Of a stretch of 64,000 nucleotides of DNA, positions 34,789 to 46,862 are shown piece by piece (position 1 is the stretch's first letter; the number at the start of each line of letters is the position of its first letter). The notes below the pieces were generated by a model. The model made no database searches, was not told where the DNA came from, and worked only from the letters and a program-made list of their open reading frames with translations. This DNA comes from Serpula lacrymans var. lacrymans S7.9 (lineage: Eukaryota > Basidiomycota > Agaricomycetes > Boletales > Serpulaceae). Location: contig NW_006763296.1 of the NCBI RefSeq assembly GCF_000218685.1, forward strand, positions 1,044,715 through 1,108,714, in the 5' to 3' direction. Made by a program: the position numbers and the translations under genes.

Positions 34789-36936
34789 TCAAGAGTCGTT
34801 GGACTGAGAGAGAAGAGCTTCAGCTTGAATCGAGCGCGCTTTGATAGAGCATTTAAAAGGTGCCGGATGACTGTCCAACAAACGCATTAGCTTGCGAAGA
34901 AAGACGAAAGTTCAGAAAGGTGGCATGTACCAAATTGAACCACCCAAATATTCTATCTCAGGCGTGATCTCCACTCCATTTTCGACAGTTTTGCGAACGT
35001 CAAGTACTGCGAGTGACAGAGCACAGGTCATGAACACAGAAACTTCTGCAAGATGAAGGCCTTCATCAAAGGAGACGTAAGAAACACGAGGAGTATGTAA
35101 ATGGACATAAATGCTCACCTGGACATATCCTGACAGGTGTAAGTCTGTGAGTTAGCTCTTGGGATAACAATCATGCGATTGATACGAACCGCCTTCCATA
35201 TCCAAAACATGTATTTCTTGGGTCCGTCTCAGGCTCTCTCCCTTCTGAGGCTAGAAATCGTTCTGGGTTGAATTCCATTGGATTAACGTACGTCCGTTCA
35301 TCATGGAGAATGTGCCTTTAACATGGGCGCATTAATCCCAGATAACACGAAAGGAGACAATGCAGTATACCATATGTTGACGATAACGTGTGCATCCTTT
35401 GGGATAAAGTATCCTCCACATACGTCATCCTTTGATGCTCGGCGAATAGCTGTACCGAAAACCCACTATTAGCACTTGTAGCAGATAGTGAGACCATCAA
35501 ACGACCATACTTAACGGTGCAACTATATTCCATCGAAGAATCTCCTTAAACAGTGCTTCAACATACGGTAGAGACCCACGATCAGCATAGGTTGGCAATC
35601 TGTCTTTACCAATGACCACATCCAGCTCTGCTTGAGCCTTTTTTTGAACGTCAGGGTAGAGAGTCATGGCAAGAAAAAATGCATAATTTGCTGAAACAGT
35701 CTGGGGATGGAGTAAGCAAGACATTACGTCCAACGAGACAATGAATCTACCGTATCAGAACCACCTGATATACGCAAATCAGTTTTAGCAACTCCTGAAA
35801 GGTAGGTGTTTAGAGTTCAGTACCTAGGTACACGGATGCAGCTGCCCATTTGACATTGTCTTCCTCGGTCTCAGTCAAAGAACAGCCTTCGAACAGACGA
35901 GACGTAAATGAGTTTGGTGCTATTCCAGAAGCCTGGAATACAGGTCGTTAATAATACGAGCTGATGCTACGTCATGGCACTCACGATTTGAGTTTTGGCA
36001 TAATTATGGGCTTGGTCTGCCGCATCTTGCAGGGTTTTTGCATAACGTTTTGCAGTTTTCTGGAAGCCTGCACCGGGAAACCATTCTGGGATATATTTCA
36101 CTTCCATGGATAATCTCAGTATTTAGTAAAATAAATAAAGAGGAAGCCAGAAAACGTACATATCGGAATTATATCAACGAGATATGCACCGGGTGCGGCG
36201 GTTTCAGATAGCTGTTCGAGAGCTTTGTCTGCTAACTCTACGAGGGGGTCTATACCATCCTGGACCTCGTATCCATGCGATATACGAAGAATGATAGCCC
36301 CAGCAGTTCTGAAAAGAAGACGGAAATGATTTATATCGAGATTGCAAAAAAGCGCGATATACACGTACTTGCGGACATGGGCCTCGAGTCTAGTATCATC
36401 GCACAAAACCTTTTGTGCAAAACGAAGAGTTTCGTGTTCCACGATAGGTACGAATGCGCGGATACTAGTTCTGGCTCCAATTGCCTGATGGAAATATTTA
36501 CGAATCTGACGAAACCGTTCGCCATATTTTGTCATGAGTAGAGCCTTGTTCCAACCGGAGAGCTCACCGGCCATGACCATAGGTGGCCTATCAGAGTACG
36601 AAACGCTTCTTTTGTCTAGCAGTTCCTCCGCAATTGCCGCAGAGTTCACAAGAATCAGGCAATGACCAAAAATATTCATCGACGATAGGTTCCCTATATG
36701 CACATCTAGTGCGAGAATTCGAATGCAGGGAAAACAAACTCACCATGTTTCTCGCTCAACTTCTCAAAAGCAAGCCAGGCCTTCTCAGATGGCATCTCGA
36801 ATATATTACCCAGTATTGGAACTCCTTTGGGGCCTGGTGGGAGTGGTAGACGCGACTTTGCTTGGAAAAGGCGTTTGATCAGATAAACACCCAGTGCTGC
36901 AAGAGCAATATCTAGGTATCCCATAGTACAAGGCAT
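34789..36936 (-). CDS. cytochrome P450 monooxygenase (second, CYP64-like style)
   Basis: Twelve exons (36744-36936, 36369-36705, 36160-36308, 35985-36100, 35824-35932, 35751-35764, 35511-35700, 35371-35449, 35190-35315, 35119-35129, 34931-35045, 34789-34870) join in phase to 506 residues. After the N-terminal anchor come LPLPPGPKGVPILGN, NIFGHCLILVNS, the I-helix region YLGGSDTTVSANYAFFL, EILRW, MEFNPERFL and CFGYGRRICPG. This is the style of basidiomycete CYP64/CYP5144-like oxidases, unlike the neighbouring P450. The I-helix Gly-Gly-Ser-Asp-Thr is on a 14-nt exon. The heme Cys (RICPG) is on an 11-nt exon. A second possible start is the Met four residues in (36924). Substrate unknown. Confidence 0.9.
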
Positions 36937-37396
36937 TGTTGTAAATGCGATATAGTAAACGAAGGGTCGTCCAAGTGAAAGTTTAAGAGAATCTTGTCCT
37001 GTCTAGGAGATTTGTAACAGCCAAATGTTCTCCCTTCCATTATTTTAAGGCCATTGAGCGCTCAGCGTCAATGAAATTGATTCAAGGCACAGCATGAATG
37101 ATGACGGCAGCAACACTGATAAGCATCAATGCAAGCGTGCACTGGCTAAGCGTCCATCCTATTCATCAGGAAACCTAAACCCAGAGAATACTCATAATTG
37201 CAATCCAGATCATCTCAGTTTGATATGCAGTTCTGCACGACAAGCATCGCACAGCCAATCCAAAAATCATCGTGAATGTCATATTAACAACTCCAGTTCT
37301 GCGCATGACAAGTAATATCATACGAGCCAGAAGGCATCGTTAATGTCAAATTAACCACGCCAACATCGGCTTGACACTCTAGTCTTGATTAACAGT
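36937..37396. other. intergenic
   Basis: This 460-nt spacer is the promoter side of the second P450 and the 3' flank of the GT41 gene. Two related copies of CAATGTCATATTAAC/CAATGTCAAATTAAC-like sequence lie around 37270-37355. No gene seen. Confidence 0.4.
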
Positions 37397-40300
37397 TTAT
37401 TCATAGAAACGTACCAAAATCTCATCTTCATCTTTCACCCAGATGTTTCCATCATCCACGCAGCGAAACATGGACCCGTCGACCCATCGTCTCCATGCAG
37501 CCCGATAGCTCTTTTCTAGATTTTTTGTCCATCGCTTCGCATCGAACAATGGCATAACATCACGGTTCAGGAACAAGTTCCGCCGCAAGTTAATCAATTC
37601 GCCACCTGTCTTCAGCTCCATATCTCCACGAGAGTCGTGGTGTACTTCGTAGCACAGGCTTTTTGCAAGTGAAATGGCCCGTTCTTCATACTCCTCCCTG
37701 CTACTCACCACCATGTGCTGACCAAATCCTGTTGCATTTGCAACACTTGCTGCTACTCGAGAACACATCTTATAGCGATGCTCAGACCAGGCGCAGGCAA
37801 TGATGGGTGTTCCGGACCACAACACACTGTTATATCGATTCCATCAGGGTCAGCGAAAAGAAGAAAAAGGACTGTTTTAAGAAAACCCACTCAGCAGCTA
37901 CAGTGTGTGCACTGCACTATATTACGCCTGCGTCAGGCGCTGTGTACAAAGAACATCGGAAACTTACCTCTACAGTGTCAAGAAAGAGATCAACAACGCG
38001 ACAACGATAGATATGTTGTTCTTTGCGGGCAACGTCTGTAAAATGGATACGAGATGCAACCTCTTGGCCAGCCCACATTTGAGCTGTACGCAAGAGATGC
38101 GCTTCTCCTGCTGCAGGAAAACGCAGTAACCATAAAATGCTACGGGGAACTTGAGCGAGAATTCGCAGCCAGGTCGCAAAGATCACCTGCACAATGCCTT
38201 TTAGCGCCCTAATCACAGAAGTGGCCGGTATAACGTACTGGATCAATCTGTTTCCAAGCATAATTGTCAGTGATGGCTTGTACGTATGCTTATTTACTCG
38301 TGACCTTATACAACTGGACATCTTGTAAGTTTAGGCTGCAAGTAAGAAGATAGATATTCATTTACCTGATTGAAGTTGGCAAAAATAACCACGTCCCTAT
38401 TAAGTGTGTGTGAAGATCCTGACGCACGAGAATTTTAACACTGCGCAACTATATACTCACAAAGGTAAATCCGGAAATAGCGACCGCCTCAGCTCTCCTC
38501 GTCGATGAGCCTCGTCAAGCCACAGTTTAGACTCAGGAACAACAAGGCGATCTTGCTCAGATATGTTCTCATCTTGCCGACAAGATTGCCTGTGATCGGT
38601 GACGAGATAGGTATGCTGTCAAAGAGTGCCGGATGAATCATCGCCCTTGCTATATGCACTAAGTAGCTTACCGGCATGTAGATGAAATTTTCGGTACTTG
38701 GAATGGACATCAAGGCATTGAAAACAGAATAAGATGTCAGACACAAAACTCACTATACCCAGTCCATAGAAGGTGATTCCGGATCAGCATCATCGCCAAC
38801 TGGCACTCCTACGTCGTATGGTTTGTGACCACGGTCACTGCGCATAGCATGGACTCGTGATCTCATATTTGAACCAGGTGGGCACGACAGTGGATCACAG
38901 ACCAAATAGTCGCACCAGCCTAGTGCCAACCAGTAAGTCACTGGACATTATATAATCCCAGAATGATAATCACCAGCAGAAAGTGTGCCTGCAAACCCCA
39001 TTAATGATATCTGTATTGGACTAGGACGAGCAGCAAAAATGTCATTTCTCGCTCCCTTGGTATACCCACCCAGATTGACGACTATGGGAAATGAATATTC
39101 ATTGCTCTGTAAACGACAGAAAGAGTTGGCACATACGAATGTGAATTTGGTCGCGTAATATCCTCTCGACTACATCGTCACAAGACATTTGTGACACGTC
39201 TAGAAAGTGTTGACTGTCATGCTCAATTTGATGTCGAAAACTTGATCCATCAGATGGAGTCAATGCATAGACGAACACGTTGAAGTCGTTGAGATCGTGG
39301 AGACCAAATACAGATTGCATGAGGTGAGCCAAAGGGTGATCACTAGAGTATAATTAGCGTTGCTCAGCTATAGAAGGAGCCGAGAATACATACTTGAAAT
39401 CACTTGACATATAGCCAACATTTATTTTTCCTTTGAGCGGAGGATGGGGAGGAGGATGGAAACCCCTTGAAGGTTTCAATTTAGCCAGTGCGATGTGTGA
39501 CATCCGGAGAGCATTTCTATGGGCTATTAGACGAATTACACGAGGAGTCAGCGGATAAGTAAACTGCGCATAGATTGAGTAAACTGGCAAACATCCCCAA
39601 AGTGTGCTCACCGTATGGAATGGAAGAACAGATGGAAGAGACGGTAGCTCAACAGAAAATGGCAACAAAGATGGTGGAGTCGAAGTTTCGTGTGATGATG
39701 ACGTAAGAAGATGATTAGATTGAATGACATTGCCGTAGGCTTTGATATACCACGATCGTTGCATCCTTGTCTGCCACCACTCTAAAAACCTGATGAGGAA
39801 TCCTCCTTCGTTCAAAAAAGTGGGCTTCCTGTCGTCATAGTCAGTATAGAATAGGCTAAGCCGACCTATCCATTCTCTTCGTTCTTCTGCCTCCAACTTC
39901 CGCCCGCATGCTTGCTCGACCAGGTTGACCCAATCATCCAGTGTTTTATTTGCTCGGACAAGACCGAAATTGCGAGTAGATGGAGCCGAAAGCTGCTGAT
40001 CACAAATGTGGATGAGTTTCAACATCCATTGGCCTGGTGCATCATAAGATATCTGCTTGAGAGAAGAGTCTACGCTTGCAAGACGTTGCGGTTCACCTCT
40101 CCCAGTCCAATCGCATACCGCGTTCATGGAATAGACTAGCCCACATATTGCTTCAGGCAAGTAGTGGTTAGTGATAACAGCTCTATAATAATACGGGATC
40201 GCCTCCGCAGGGTGGCCCTGTCATGATAATCAGTCTCGTCTAGTGGTCTCATAGATATAGAACGTACCATGTCTTTTAAGGTATTCGCTATGTTGACGAG

Positions 40301-41537
40301 GGCCACATCAAGGTCAGGCTGGATCTGCAGGACTCGATCGTAAATTCTGTACTTGATTGATCAATACCAATAGGGTAGTGCTACTAGATGACCTACTGGA
40401 TCGCTTGAGCTATATGGCCTGCATCTTTAAGGAGAGAGCCAAAGTTGGATAAAAGATGGGGATGAGCGGGATCTAGTTGCAAGCCTTTCTCGTAATACAA
40501 TTTGGCAATATCGTGTCCAGTGGCGGATTGATGACCACCAACATTTACAACTGGTAAACTGGACACGAGCACGCCAACGTCGTTATATGTGGATGGTGAG
40601 GGATCCAGGGCTAGAGCCAGGTAATACAGCATCAGGATTAACGAGGTACTGGCACGGACAGGGATTTCCAGTCCAGGTAGTATATCTAATCCAGGTGCTC
40701 CTTCCTGCAAGCGCCTAGCCAACGTGAGAAGAAGAGCTGACGTCACGATATTCGTTTGTTGTTGGCTAGCTGCAACTGTTGCGTGGAATGAGAATGAGGA
40801 TGGGTCAGACTGAATCAAAGAGTAGACGGCGGGTAGAAAGCCTGATGAGAATGGGAAGATGAATGTCGGAAGAAGAGAGATCTGGTCGGGAAGTAAGACA
40901 ACAGTTGGCAGGCTGTACGTGCCACTGTCAATCAATGCTTTTGCCAGACGATCTCCAGAGGTATGAACGATCTGCAGGAGGTTAAACCCAGGATCTCCTA
41001 GGCGACATAGGATATTCGATTGTCCAACCTCATCGAATGTGAGAGTGATTTCAGGTGGTAGGCACGAATCGCGTGTTGATGCCATGGCTAGGGCGGCAAC
41101 AGAGACGGCCAAAATCAAATCTCGAAATGTGAAATGCCTCTCATCAGGGCTGAAGTCTAAGGGTCGAAGGACCAGTTCTATCGCATGGACATATTGGTGT
41201 ATGGTATCCGGGGTGGTTCCATTTACAAGTTGCGAGATGTTTGCAGTACACAAGAGAAGGTTGAGAAGACGGTGCAATTGGTGAAGAGTAATCGGTTTCA
41301 CGAGTTGGCCATTAGATTGTACGAACGTTGAAAGAAGACTCTGGCAAATCTCGGAAGATTGTGGCGGCAGAGGCGAAGAGGTCAAAAGTCCATTGACTAT
41401 GGCATCCTGAATGACATATTCAACTTCCAGGCTAATCCGTCTAAAAATAGTGTAACAGAGCTCACCACACTGTCGAAATCAGGCGATGCAGACAATGCAG
41501 ACACTGGGTTGCCCTGCAAGGACTTTGTTGGGAACAT
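37397..41537 (-). CDS. OGT-like protein O-GlcNAc transferase family enzyme (GT41)
   Basis: Fifteen exons join in phase to 1122 residues: 41466-41537, 40397-41406, 40268-40346, 39394-40217, 39137-39342, 38974-39081, 38754-38919, 38672-38696, 38461-38615, 38366-38396, 38305-38313, 38239-38247, 37968-38186, 37891-37916, 37397-37826. The N-terminal half is helical with a few TPR-like repeats (LYYEKGLQLDPAHPHLLSNF; IYDRVLQIQPDLDVALVNIA). The catalytic half shows GYMSSDF with DHPLAHLM, LVNLGGYTKGARNDIF, ENFIYMP, FANFNQLYKIDP, SILWLLRFPAAGE, RKEQHIYR and AHTVAADVLWSGTP, matching the UDP-GlcNAc and phosphate contacts of human OGT (Gln839, Lys842, His901, His920, Asp925 in its numbering). It should transfer GlcNAc, or fucose as SPINDLY does, to Ser/Thr. 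Exons 11 and 12 are each 9 nt. The first exon is the least certain. Confidence 0.9.
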
Positions 41538-42721
41538 ACTTCACCGTTCGTTTGCAATCTGGTTTTCGGCACTAGTCAAAAACATGAAGAGCTTTGGTTG
41601 CGGAAAAGGGGGGAGTCCACAAAACTACGAAAGCCGTCGCCGATCAAATTTGTATCCATGAGAAACACTTACCTTACAAATTGTACGCATACCCTTTATT
41701 GTATAACGAACTGAACACGGTTCAAGACAACCTATGTTGATCACCGGCAGCTCGGCTTCGCTTCATCGCTCCCGCGGTGTGGCTGCATCGTGTATGAGGT
41801 ATCCTTGGTGCTCTTAGCATTGGAGTCGCTCCACCTGTAGACGCTCCGTGCTTCTATCGTATCGGTCACATAAGGCAGGTTCTATATCTGTCTTATCGGC
41901 CACATGAAACACATTCATTGGACAGAAAAAACAGATTTTGCGGAATGGTACTCCAATACCATCTTAAAAGGGAAGAAAACCTGAGATACTGGATGACTGG
42001 TCTGTTGCTCATCCTGCAAGCTGAGAATAGGATAGCACTACAATAGGGGTCAGAACTTCGGCGGCCCGCAACACGGTGTACGACAGACACTGATTTAAAT
42101 GGCGGAGATGATAGTGACAACACCTGTATAAGCCTCGGATAGCACCTAGCGTCATAGAAGGAGTGGTGTTTGCGATGCTGTGGAGAAACGGACAGGTAGA
42201 AGTTTCATATGGAACATAAATTGGACGTACTTTTAGAAGTTGCTGACCCACAAATGACACACCTATGGTTCCCTATGATGCTGAATAGAGGTCAACGCAA
42301 ATCAGTGAAACCTTCCAACTCAGCCGGGCTCTGGCGTGTTTGAATCGTTTTGCTGAGAAAATGCTGTCTATATGCTGTAGAACCTAGATGCCAACAGTGC
42401 ATCTAGCAGTGAAGTTACAATGAAGTTACAGTCAGATGAGAAAATCATAATGGGCAAGTGATATTTTGATACTTTGTTGACGACGACCAGCGACAGCTTC
42501 GCAAATCAACGATGCCTGAGTAAAAAAAAATTGAACTAATACTAGATAATATATGAAACAGCTGCAAGACCAGAATCCATTGTCAAGGTAGGTGCCAATG
42601 GTGGTGGTCGCTGGTCAAGGTGTTACGGTAGGTTTACGCGTCGCGACCACAGTGCACGTGGCTCAGGCTGGATAGACTGCACCAGGTTTACCCACTAACC
42701 AGTTGTAAAATCCTGTAATAG
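41538..42721. other. divergent intergenic region GT41/CDC16
   Basis: This 1.2-kb spacer lies between the GT41 gene (-) and CDC16 (+). A minus frame at 42009-42260 starts well and has a plausible donor, but I could not extend it into a gene. A near-duplicate GTGAAGTTACA/ATGAAGTTACA lies near 42408-42430. Confidence 0.45.
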
Positions 42722-45623
42722 ATGCCATCGACACCACCACCAGCTGGAGTTTTCAATGTCCCCGCCATTCCTCGCCTCCCTTCTCCATCTGGATCGCGCA
42801 ACCGAGGCTCGATAGGCTCTTCCTTCTCGTTTGGACCTCACCCGCTTGTTTCTTCATACCTTGATGGAAACTCAAGTACAGCTTCACATCCACATCCCTT
42901 TGCACTTGATCCGAATCGCTCTATTTTCCCATCATCACCCCTTCGCTCATCGCCTCACAGGCACCGACGGACCAAGGATAGCACTGGTCGTCATCCACTC
43001 GCAAATGACACGATGGATGTATTCCAGGACTCTGAGGCGGAAGGCGATAACGAAAGCGTTCACGAGTGGGGAATGGTCGATAGGATGAGGTTATGGCGGC
43101 ATGATGCCTTGATGCAGCATTTATACGAGACTGCAGCTTTCTGGGGGGATAAAATCCTTTCATGGACAAGTAAGCTCTTTTGTAAAACGTGTACTTCACG
43201 AATGAACGCGTGCTCAACAAAAAATGCGTATAGACGAACCCAATGATGCATTCTGGCTCGCACAAACTTACTTCATGACACACCAGTATTCGCGTGCAGA
43301 GCGGCTCCTGACGAGACCCTTTCCAACTGCTCCTCCAAAGTCTAATCCCAATATGGTCGGGTTTGGGCAATCCCTCGCCAATATGTCAGCCATGGGAAAC
43401 TCTGCTAAAGGCAAGGAGAAAGAGGTTATCCCACAGATAGCCTCTGCCCCTAGGCTGCCTATGGGTCCAGGCGGTATAATCGAAATTCCTGAAGAGCTTC
43501 AAGAGGGCGTGTCGCGGCTTGTAGATATGAGTGTCGCTTGCCGATATCTTGCAGCACAATGTCAAGTAGGTTTAGATACTAATGATCGTATAGTCCCAAT
43601 AGACTCTGACCTTAACCAGGTGCGTCAAGGCAATTGGACGGATGCCACGGAAATGCTCGGTGAAGCTAATCCATTTCGCAACTCAGGTAATTAATACCTA
43701 ATCTTGTGCGCTCATAATTTAACCGGGTAGCGCAGGAAGGAGTGGACCCTCAGTACCCAACGTGGATGGCGGCATAAAGGTAAGCAATGTTAGGGAAAAT
43801 TCTCTGCTCAGAAGCTAGACAATATCGCAGGTCGAAGCTTCTATGTGTCATTTGAGAGGCATACTCATGCTCAAACTGAATCGAAGTGATCAAGCGAAAC
43901 ACTGTTTTATGGAAGCTTTGGCTTTAGATGTCAAATGTTACGACGCATTTGAACAGCTGATATGTGGTGAAATGATGACGCCCGATGAAGGTAAACCTGC
44001 TGGTACTTTCACAATATGGTGGTAATGACATACTATGATTCCTTTTCAAGAGTGGGAGTTCGTGCAAGGGCTTGCTTACCAGGAGCAAACTCCAGACGAC
44101 GCGGAGTTCGTGCAATTGATATATACGGCTCGTTTGCGCAAGTATAAGCACGCGGAAGAACATGCTCTCACTCGGCGGCGTCTCGTGGAGGAATTCGGAC
44201 TGTCTGACAATCCAGACGTATTGTTCAGTTTCGCCGATGCTTTGTATGCGCAGTTTCGTTGGGCAGATTGTTATCTCATAACAACCAGGTACGATGAGTT
44301 CACGACTTCCTGGCGATCTCCACTGAATTTCGTTCTGCGTGCATAGGATATTGGCTCTGGTATCTGTCCATGGTCCCACAATGCCAGTTCATATAGCCTG
44401 CATGTATCACCTTTCGCATTTGCACTCCAAACTGTTCATCCTTGCGCATGAACTTGTCGATCGGGAGCCGGAGAATCCGATCAGCTGGTACGCTGTAGGC
44501 GTTTGGTATCTTGCCTCTGGAAAGTGGTCTCAGGCCAGACAATACTTCAGGTACCTAAGCCACGAAATACTGCACGCCTTTATACTCATTTTACTTTTTC
44601 AAGTAAAACATCCTTAATGGATCCTAGATTTGGGCCAGCTTGGGTTGCATTTGCGCATACATTTGCGATGGAGGGCGAACATGATCATGCCGTGACTGCA
44701 TACTCCACCTGTGCCCGTATGTTCACTGGGTAAGTGTCGAGACACCAGGATGCGTGACGAAGCTGATGGGTACATGCTAGATCTCATTTACCACTAATGT
44801 TCGTTGGCATGGAGCAAATAATGTTGTCAAATCACGACTTGGCGGATGAAGCTCTCCAAGCCGCGCACCTCACGTGTGATGGCGACCCTCTTCTTATAAA
44901 CGAACTGGGCGTCATGGCATTCACTCATGGAGAGTACGTTGATAACATGAGTACTAGATGTCGATAACAATAACTGATCAAATATATGCAGCTTCAAACG
45001 GGCTGCAGAATTATTTCAGCAGTCCCTCGATCTTGCACAGGTATCCCAGGGCTCACAGAGTTCTTGGGCAACAACCTACCTCAATCTTGGTACTTGCTAC
45101 CGCAAAATGAGGTAAGGTGGCCATAATGTCGAGGCGCCAAAATTTGATGTGACCGTCATTCATTATAGGCGATATGAAGATGCTAAGGCGAGCTACAAAC
45201 GTGTCCTGGAGATTGAACCCCAACATCCTCAAGCGCTTGGTTTTCTTGGTATGGTTTACCACTTGCTTGAGGACACTGCAAAAGCTATTGAAAAATATCA
45301 CGAAGTAAGTAACTCGTGCTTGTCGATATTGAATCAGAGTCTTATTTCGTTGGTATCAACAGGCATTGAGCGTAGACCCTATCAACAGTCATCTCATTGA
45401 ACTGCTTAATCTGGCCTTAGAGTCTAGTATCGCCCGTGAGCCCATGGGAAGAGCGTATCCAGGCGGCGAGGAGGCGTTTACGCGTATGATGACGAATCTA
45501 AAAGAAAAGTATCTAAGGATCCACCCCAATGGTAACACCAAGTTAGATAAGGGTAAAGCCCCTATGATACATCAGGACTCTTCAGATGCAAGTATCATGG
45601 ACGAAGCTATGAATTTGGGCTAA
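42722..45623 (+). CDS. CDC16: anaphase-promoting complex subunit CDC16/Cut9 (APC6)
   Basis: Twelve exons (42722-43169, 43234-43565, 43620-43686, 43736-43779, 43831-43990, 44051-44288, 44347-44550, 44604-44729, 44781-44933, 44992-45111, 45169-45304, 45363-45623) give 762 residues. A Ser/Pro-rich N-terminus (about 1-110) precedes TPR repeats: [86 protein letters not shown] and [16 protein letters not shown]. Spacing and the [10 protein letters not shown] segment are those of Apc6. It forms a V-shaped homodimer in the APC/C arc lamp, the ubiquitin ligase that drives exit from mitosis. The C-terminus is loose and charged. The intron 43566-43619 is 54 nt without a stop, so its retention would add 18 residues. 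Confidence 0.9.
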
Positions 45624-45697
45624 ATATATCCACTGTGTCGTGTCAGTAGTATGAATGAAACATGGTACTAGATGGAGCCCTTTTCAAAATGCGAGCT

Positions 45698-46813
45698 TTA
45701 ATGCACATGCCCATGCGTCAAGGTATCTACATGAACACCTTTCCGCATCGTATCTCTTATATATCTCCGTCGCCGTGGATCACCTTCATAATAACCAGAC
45801 CAATGTCCTGGATAACCAATTGCATATCCCTGGCATTTACCTCGCCAGCTGGGATCTGGCCTCCAGAAAGTGGGAGGGGGCCTTTCCTTCAGAGCGCGGC
45901 GCTTTTTGCGCCTGTGCGAATCGGGTGCCTTTAGTGAGGATGCATGCGCGTCGCTTTGGATGTGTATGACGGGGCAGCGAGCTTTTTCTTCGGGGACGTC
46001 TGCCGGTGAAGTGTCTAATATATGGGGCGCAAACCTCCTAGCCACAAATCCTGGTATACGAACAGGCTTGGACTCTTCTGTCACCATAATTGCAGGTGGA
46101 GGTTTGGACAAACAAGGATTTGTTTTTGCGCGTACCAACTTCTGGTGTATATGCGGCAAATTCTGTGTGTTGTGATGAGATGCTAATATTGGTATAACAA
46201 AAAGAAAACAGACGGCTGGTGGTATTTGAGATTCCTTGATCACCCAAGCAAAGTCCACAGCTACTGATTGGGCCCTCTTCATTCGTTGGTCAGCTTCACT
46301 TTCACTATCCTCACAGGAAGGCTCCTGTATTCTGTGAGCGCTAGCGATGAGATGGGGCTACGTATTTCTGAGTTACGAAGACTTACATTAGAAGCGGCGG
46401 TGGTTTAGGTTGCAGCGATATCGTTTTTGGGGTTCGAGATACAAGACAGAATGCTGCATATTTCCCTATAGATTAGAGAAAATCCATAATAAGGATCTTG
46501 AGTGGGGCATACTCGTAGTATCCTCTGCGTCCTGTTCTCCCAACTTCTCTATTTTCCGCCGCTTCCTGGGTGGCGCGGTGCTTTCGATATTGTCTTGAAC
46601 TAATTTCTCAAGTCGCCGTATCAACAGAGGGTCATGATTGCATGTCTCCGGACCACGTATATCTTCATCAGCGTGAATTTCATTGCGAGATACTATCGCT
46701 GATTGCTCCGTTCGAAAATGTGGATTTATGAACTTGGGAATCATCCTGAGCGGTTGTTGTGGGTTGTTTACCAAAGGCTTTGAGAACCATGAAAGTCTAC
46801 AAACCGGATTCAA
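45698..46813 (-). CDS. orphan protein, divergent partner of NOP15
   Basis: Four exons (46513-46813, 46387-46465, 46214-46331, 45698-46162) join in phase to 320 residues. I do not recognise a family. The protein has a basic bipartite-like signal (PPRKRRKIEK, about residue 80-90), a mixed middle with SEADQRMKRAQSVAVDFAWV, and a basic C-terminus with RRKKRRALKERPPP and an aromatic GYAIGYPGHWSGYYEGD segment. Nuclear location is likely from the basic clusters. The intron 46163-46213 is 51 nt, stop-free and multiple-of-three, so it may be coding. If the first ATG is used, the start lies only 49 nt from the NOP15 start. A second in-frame ATG at 46744 would give a roomier spacer. Confidence 0.6.
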
Positions 46814-46862
46814 GCTTGGAAAAGCAAAAAACCCACGAATTCATCCTTCGTGATTCATAAAA

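Noticed and set aside
42009..42260. Possible small minus-strand gene
   Set aside because: It has a fair start and donor, but no acceptor gave a coherent protein and no family resemblance.
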